Shown: positions 59,067 through 62,662 of the stretch, piece by piece
How positions within the stretch are numbered: the first letter of the stretch is position 1
How the letters are laid out: every line of letters begins with the position of its first letter
NCBI GenBank assembly: GCA_027493875.1
Contig: JAOSJX010000010.1
Coordinates: 1-62,662 of the forward strand
Length of the DNA stretch: 62,662 nt
DNA from: Deltaproteobacteria bacterium
GTDB lineage: Bacteria > Lernaellota > Lernaellaia > JACKCT01
Direction: 5' to 3'
The notes under the pieces: model-generated
The model's input: only the letters and a program-made list of their open reading frames with translations
The model's database searches: none
Told to the model about the DNA's origin: nothing
Program-made: the position numbers and the translations under genes

Positions 59067-61366
59067 CGCCGCCGCGCCGCGGTTGAGCAGGGCGCCAGAC
59101 CGTCTCGGGCGTGATCGGCATGTCGACATGGGTGACGCCGACCGCCCGGTGCAGGGCGTCGACGACGGCGTTGACCACCGCCGGGCAGGCGCCGATGGCG
59201 CCGGCCTCGCCCGCGCCCCTTGAGGCCGAGCAGGTTGGTGACGCAGGGCACGTTGCGGGTCTCGAAGGCGATATCGGGCAGGTCGTCGGCCCGCGGCAGG
59301 GCATAGTCCTGCAGGGTGGCGGTCAGGAGCTGGCCGGAGCCGTCGTAGACGGTGCGCTCGAGCAGCGCCTGGCCGACCCCTGCGCGATGCCGCCGTGCAC
59401 CTGCCCGGCGAGCAGCAGCGGAGTTCATCACCGAGCCGAAATCGTCGACCACGGTGTAGCGGGCGATGGTGATCTGCCCGGTATCCGGATCGATCTCGAC
59501 CTCCACGACATGGGTGCCGTTCGGATAGGTCGCCTCCGGCGGCGTCCAGCTGTCCTGCTCGCTCAGGTCCTCGCCGTCCTCGGCGGCCTTTCCGGCGATC
59601 TCGGCGAAGCTCACCTGCCGGTCGGTGCCGGCGATGCGCACCAGGCCGTCGCCGAGCTCGAGGTCGTCGCTCGCCGCTTCCAGCATGTCGGCGGCGCGTG
59701 CCCGGATGCGCGCGCCGAGCTTGATCGCAGTCTGCGACACCGCCGCGCCGCCGACGGGGATCGACCGTGAGCCGCCGGTGAAGCTGCCGTGCGGGATCAG
59801 GGTCGGTGTCGCCCTGGCGGACCGTCACGCGCTGCGGGTCGATGCCGATCCGCTCGGCGACGATCTGGGCGTAGGCCGTGGCATGGCCCTGCCCGGTCGA
59901 CTGGGTGCCCGACAGCACGGTGATGCCGCCGTCGGGGTCGAGGGTGAGGGTCGCCGTCTCCGGTCCGCCGCCGGCGCAGGCCTCGATATAGGTGGCGAGC
60001 CCGATGCCGCGGACCAGGCCGCGCTTCCTGCTGTCGCGCAGCCGCGCCCTGAAGCCGGCCCAGTCCGCCGCCTCCATGGCGCGGCGCATGTGACCGTCGA
60101 ACTCGCCGGAATCGTAGGTGCGGTCGGTCGGCGTCGTCCACGGCATCCTGGCCGGCGGGATGAAGTTGCGCCGCCGGATGACGTCGGGCCTCAGGCCGAT
60201 CTCGCGCGCCGCCTTGTCGACCAGGCGCTCGATCAGGTAGGCCGCCTCGGGCCGGCCCGCGCCGCGATAGGCGTCGACCGGCACGGTGTTGGTATAGACG
60301 CCGCGCACCCGCGCGCAGGCGGCCGGGACCCGGTAGACGCCGGGGATCATCGCGGCGCCGTTGACCGGCACGAACGGGCCGACCTGGCCGAGATAGGCGC
60401 CCATATTGGCGAGGGTGTCGACCCTCAGGGCGAGGAACCGGCCTTTGGCGTCGAGGGCGAGGTCGGCCCGGCTGATGTTGTCGCGGCCGTGGTTGTCGGC
60501 CAGGAAGTGCTCGCTGCGGTCGGCGATCCAGGTCACCGGGCGGCCGGTGCGCTCGGCGGCCACCAGCGCCAGCAGTATTCGCGGTAGACGAAGAGCTTGG
60601 TGCCGAAGCCGCCGCCGGTGTCGGGCGTGACGATGTGGAACCGCTCCGATCGGTCAGGTTGAACACCGACTGCGCGAGCAAGCGCTGGATGACGCTGAGG
60701 CCCTGCGAGCCGCAGATCAGGTGATAGCGCCGGTCTCGGCGTCGTAGCGGGCGATCGCCCCGCGCGTCTCCAGGTAGTTGGTGACGAGGCGGTTGTTGAC
60801 GAGCTCGAGGTCGACCACCCTGTCGGCCTTGGCGAAGGCCGCCTCGGCGGCCTCCTTGTCTCCGACCATCGGCATCGTAGGCGACGTTGCCGGGCGCCTC
60901 CGGCCAGATCAGTGGCGCGCCCTCGGCCAGCGCCGCGGCGCCGTCGGTCACCGCCGGCAGCTCATCCCAGTCGACGTCGATCGCCTCGGCGGCGTCGCGC
61001 GCCCCGGCGAGGCTTGCGGCGACGACCATCGCCACCGGCTCGCCGACATGGCGGACCGTGTCCTCGGCGAGCACGGGAAAGCGCGGCACCGGCGAGGTGG
61101 TGCCGTCGACGTTCGGCATCATGCCGACGCAGGGCAGCGGGCCGGGGCTCCGGGACGTCCGCCGCCGTCAGCACGAGGACGACGCCGGGCATGGTGCGCG
61201 CCGTCTCCAGGTCTGCGATGGCGAAGCGGGCGTGGGCGACGGGGCTGCGCAGCATGCAGGCCCACAGCGTGTCGTCGGGGGCGTGGTCGGCGAGATATCG
61301 CCCTCGCCCCGAAATGAATGCGGGATCTTCCTTGCGCCGGACCGGCGCGCCAATGCCGAATTTCAT
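59064..61366 (-). CDS. CoxL-like xanthine-dehydrogenase-family molybdopterin subunit, frame-broken
   Basis: Large molybdenum-cofactor subunit, about 765 residues. N-terminus [28 protein letters not shown]; hammerhead domain [20 protein letters not shown]; then [20 protein letters not shown], the active-site loop [81 protein letters not shown], and the C-terminal [20 protein letters not shown] with the catalytic Glu region. The AYRGAGR loop, not AYRCSFR, marks the form-II group, so carbon monoxide need not be its substrate. Frame breaks near 61140, 60860, 60710, 60570, 59805, 59415 and 59220. Partner medium and small subunits are not seen. Confidence 0.85.
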
Positions 61367-61533
61367 GGGGGTCTGCCCGTGTGTGTCGGGGAGATGCCCG
61401 GAAACCTAGCGCCCGGCCGCCGGCTTTCAACAGGTGCGCCTGAACGGACCCGATCCGGTGCCGCTTGTTTTCGGTCCGCATTCCTTTCAAGCTCAGATCG
61501 ACGCCGGAAGCGCAAGTGACGGATTGCCACTCC

Positions 61534-62315
61534 ATGCTCATCCCCCGACAGCAGACCATCGTCGATCTCGCCCGGCAGACGGGCCGCGTCACGGTCGAGG
61601 ACCTCGCCGCCCGCTTCGACGTGACGCCGCAGACGATCCGCAAGGATCTCAACGAATTGTGCGAGAAGCGCCTGCTGACCCGGGTGCACGGCGGGGCGAT
61701 CCTGTCGTCCGGCGTCCAGAACGTCGGCTACGACGCGCGGCGGGCGATCGCGCGGGAGGCGAAGGAGGCCATCGGCCGGGCGACCGGCCGCGCTGATCCC
61801 GGATTCGGCCTCGCTGTTCATCAATATCGGCACCACGACCGAGGCGGTCGCCCGCGCCATGCTGCAGCACGACGGGCTGATGGTGATCACCAACAACCTC
61901 AACGTCGCCAGCCTGATGCGCGGCTACACGCAGATCGAGGTGGTGGTCGCCGGCGGCGTGGTGCGCCATTCCGACGGCGGCATCGTCGGCGAGGCCGCGG
62001 TCGACTTCATCCGGCAGTTCAAGGTGGATTTCGCCGTGATCGGCGTCTCCGCGATCGACGCGGACGGGGCGCTCCTCGACTTCGACTATCGCGAGGTGCG
62101 CGTCGCCCAGGCGATCATCTCCAACGCCCGCCACGTCATCCTGGTCTCCGACGCGACCAAGTTCGAGCGCTCGGCGCCGGTCCGGATCGGCCATATCTCG
62201 CAGGTGCACACCCTCGTCACCGATGTCTGCCGGCCGCAGACCATCCGCCGGATCTGCGCGGATTCGATGGTGCAGGTGGTCGAGACGGATGGGCCACCCA
62301 AGTCGGCGGCTAAGG
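61534..62315 (+). CDS. DeoR/GlpR-family transcriptional repressor, frame-broken
   Basis: About 255 residues. DeoR winged [43 protein letters not shown], followed by [10 protein letters not shown]. After a break near 61790 the sensor domain reads [22 protein letters not shown], then [40 protein letters not shown] and [20 protein letters not shown]. The pattern [15 protein letters not shown] is typical of glycerol-3-phosphate-responsive GlpR proteins of alphaproteobacteria, and the next gene is a probable glpD. The end is uncertain because the frame runs on without similarity after VVETDG. Confidence 0.8.
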
Positions 62316-62548
62316 CCCCGTCGGCGACCGCCGGTGGCGGCCCGTCTCCGTCGCCGATCCCCCCGCTCCTCCGGCGTCATCCCGGACGCGCGCGGCTGCT
62401 GGCCGGCGAGCCGGGATCAGGAGGGCACGCCGGCGCGGTCAGGGATCGATCCCGATCCCGGCTCTCGGCGTCTCGGCCGGGATGACGCAGCGGTCCGCAT
62501 GCCGAATTGCCGCAGGCTTTTTCACTTGTAGCGCGACTGCTTTCGATT
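62316..62548. promoter_or_regulatory. Region between glpR-like gene and glpD
   Basis: Spans the tail of the open frame and an intergenic stretch. Near the glpD start TTTCG (62542) and CGAAA (about 62571) face each other, reminiscent of TTCG/CGAA half-sites bound by GlpR-type repressors, but the spacing is loose and the assignment is tentative. Confidence 0.3.
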
Positions 62549-62662
62549 ATGATCGGCTTCAACGGCAAAAACGAAAATATAGTGTTGCGCCGCAGCATGG
62601 CGCACCTGGGGAGAGCGGTGGGCGACGCGCCTTTCGACATCGCCGTCATCGGCGGAGGCATC
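62549..62662 (+). CDS. glpD: Glycerol-3-phosphate dehydrogenase N-terminus, cut by window end
   Basis: Only the first codons are present. From ATG 62597 (or 62549 in the same frame) it reads AHLGRAVGDAPFDIAVIGGG I, the start of a Rossmann FAD-binding motif (GGGxxG). Position after a GlpR-type repressor makes aerobic glycerol-3-phosphate dehydrogenase the likeliest identity; other FAD-dependent oxidoreductases cannot be excluded. Confidence 0.55.
   Translation, partial: MIGFNGKNENIVLRRSMAHLGRAVGDAPFDIAVIGGGI

Overview
This window reads as a chimeric metagenomic contig made of three blocks from different organisms. Positions 1 to about 6,304 are archaeal. Positions about 6,305 to 59,030 form the main block, from an uncultured Gram-negative bacterium of deltaproteobacterial or myxococcal character. 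Positions about 59,066 to 62,662 look alphaproteobacterial. Both joins cut a gene in mid-domain and neither carries a mobile element. All blocks contain single-base indels. They are very dense in the first block, moderate in the main block (many genes broken once or twice) and dense again in the last block. This suggests unpolished long-read sequence, so most broken genes are described as one gene with frame breaks.

Archaeal block. Reading through the indels gives, on the minus strand, geranylgeranylglyceryl phosphate synthase (cut by the window edge), ribosomal protein L40e, an unidentified coding fragment and a two-CBS-domain protein. Divergent on the plus strand is the start of an A-type ATP synthase operon (subunits H, I, K). 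An AT-rich homopolymer stretch separates this from the main block.

Main block. In order: a truncated membrane histidine kinase, an amidohydrolase, a DUF433/DUF5615 toxin-antitoxin-like pair, hsp20-lon, greA with a tiny zinc-ribbon gene, poly-aspartate lipoproteins, a sigma-54 activator, an MMPL/RND exporter, an alpha/beta-hydrolase lipoprotein, a GT39-like membrane protein, IS630 copy 1, an operon TPR protein-lipoprotein-hemB-hemerythrin, a pseudo-receiver/DUF4388/J-domain/TPR protein, mltA, a multi-rhodanese protein, tRNA-Arg, an SDR, an FKBP isomerase, a SurA-like lipoprotein, an ArsS/CMD arsenosugar-type pair, a S24 repressor facing a small HTH gene, IS630 copy 2 beside a nucleotidyltransferase remnant, LysM and YbgF-like envelope proteins, three tandem paralogous GT39-like membrane proteins, a Memo-family protein, a large poly-Asp/Thr-Ser secreted protein, and the chromosome-partition/energy cluster parA-parB-bactofilin-antiporter-atpF'FHAGD. 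The F-ATPase operon is the split type, without atpB/atpE beside it, and is cut inside atpD.

The structure least explained by genes is a set of short intergenic arrays with a 7- or 8-base period. Six were found. Each sits at the 3' end of a gene. Three are two-armed (mirror-image arrays that could fold back on themselves) and three are single-armed. Two of them share a GTTATCCG-like octamer.

Alphaproteobacterial block. A form-II CoxL/xanthine-dehydrogenase-type molybdopterin subunit (minus), a DeoR/GlpR-type repressor (plus), and the first codons of a probable glycerol-3-phosphate dehydrogenase glpD running off the window.
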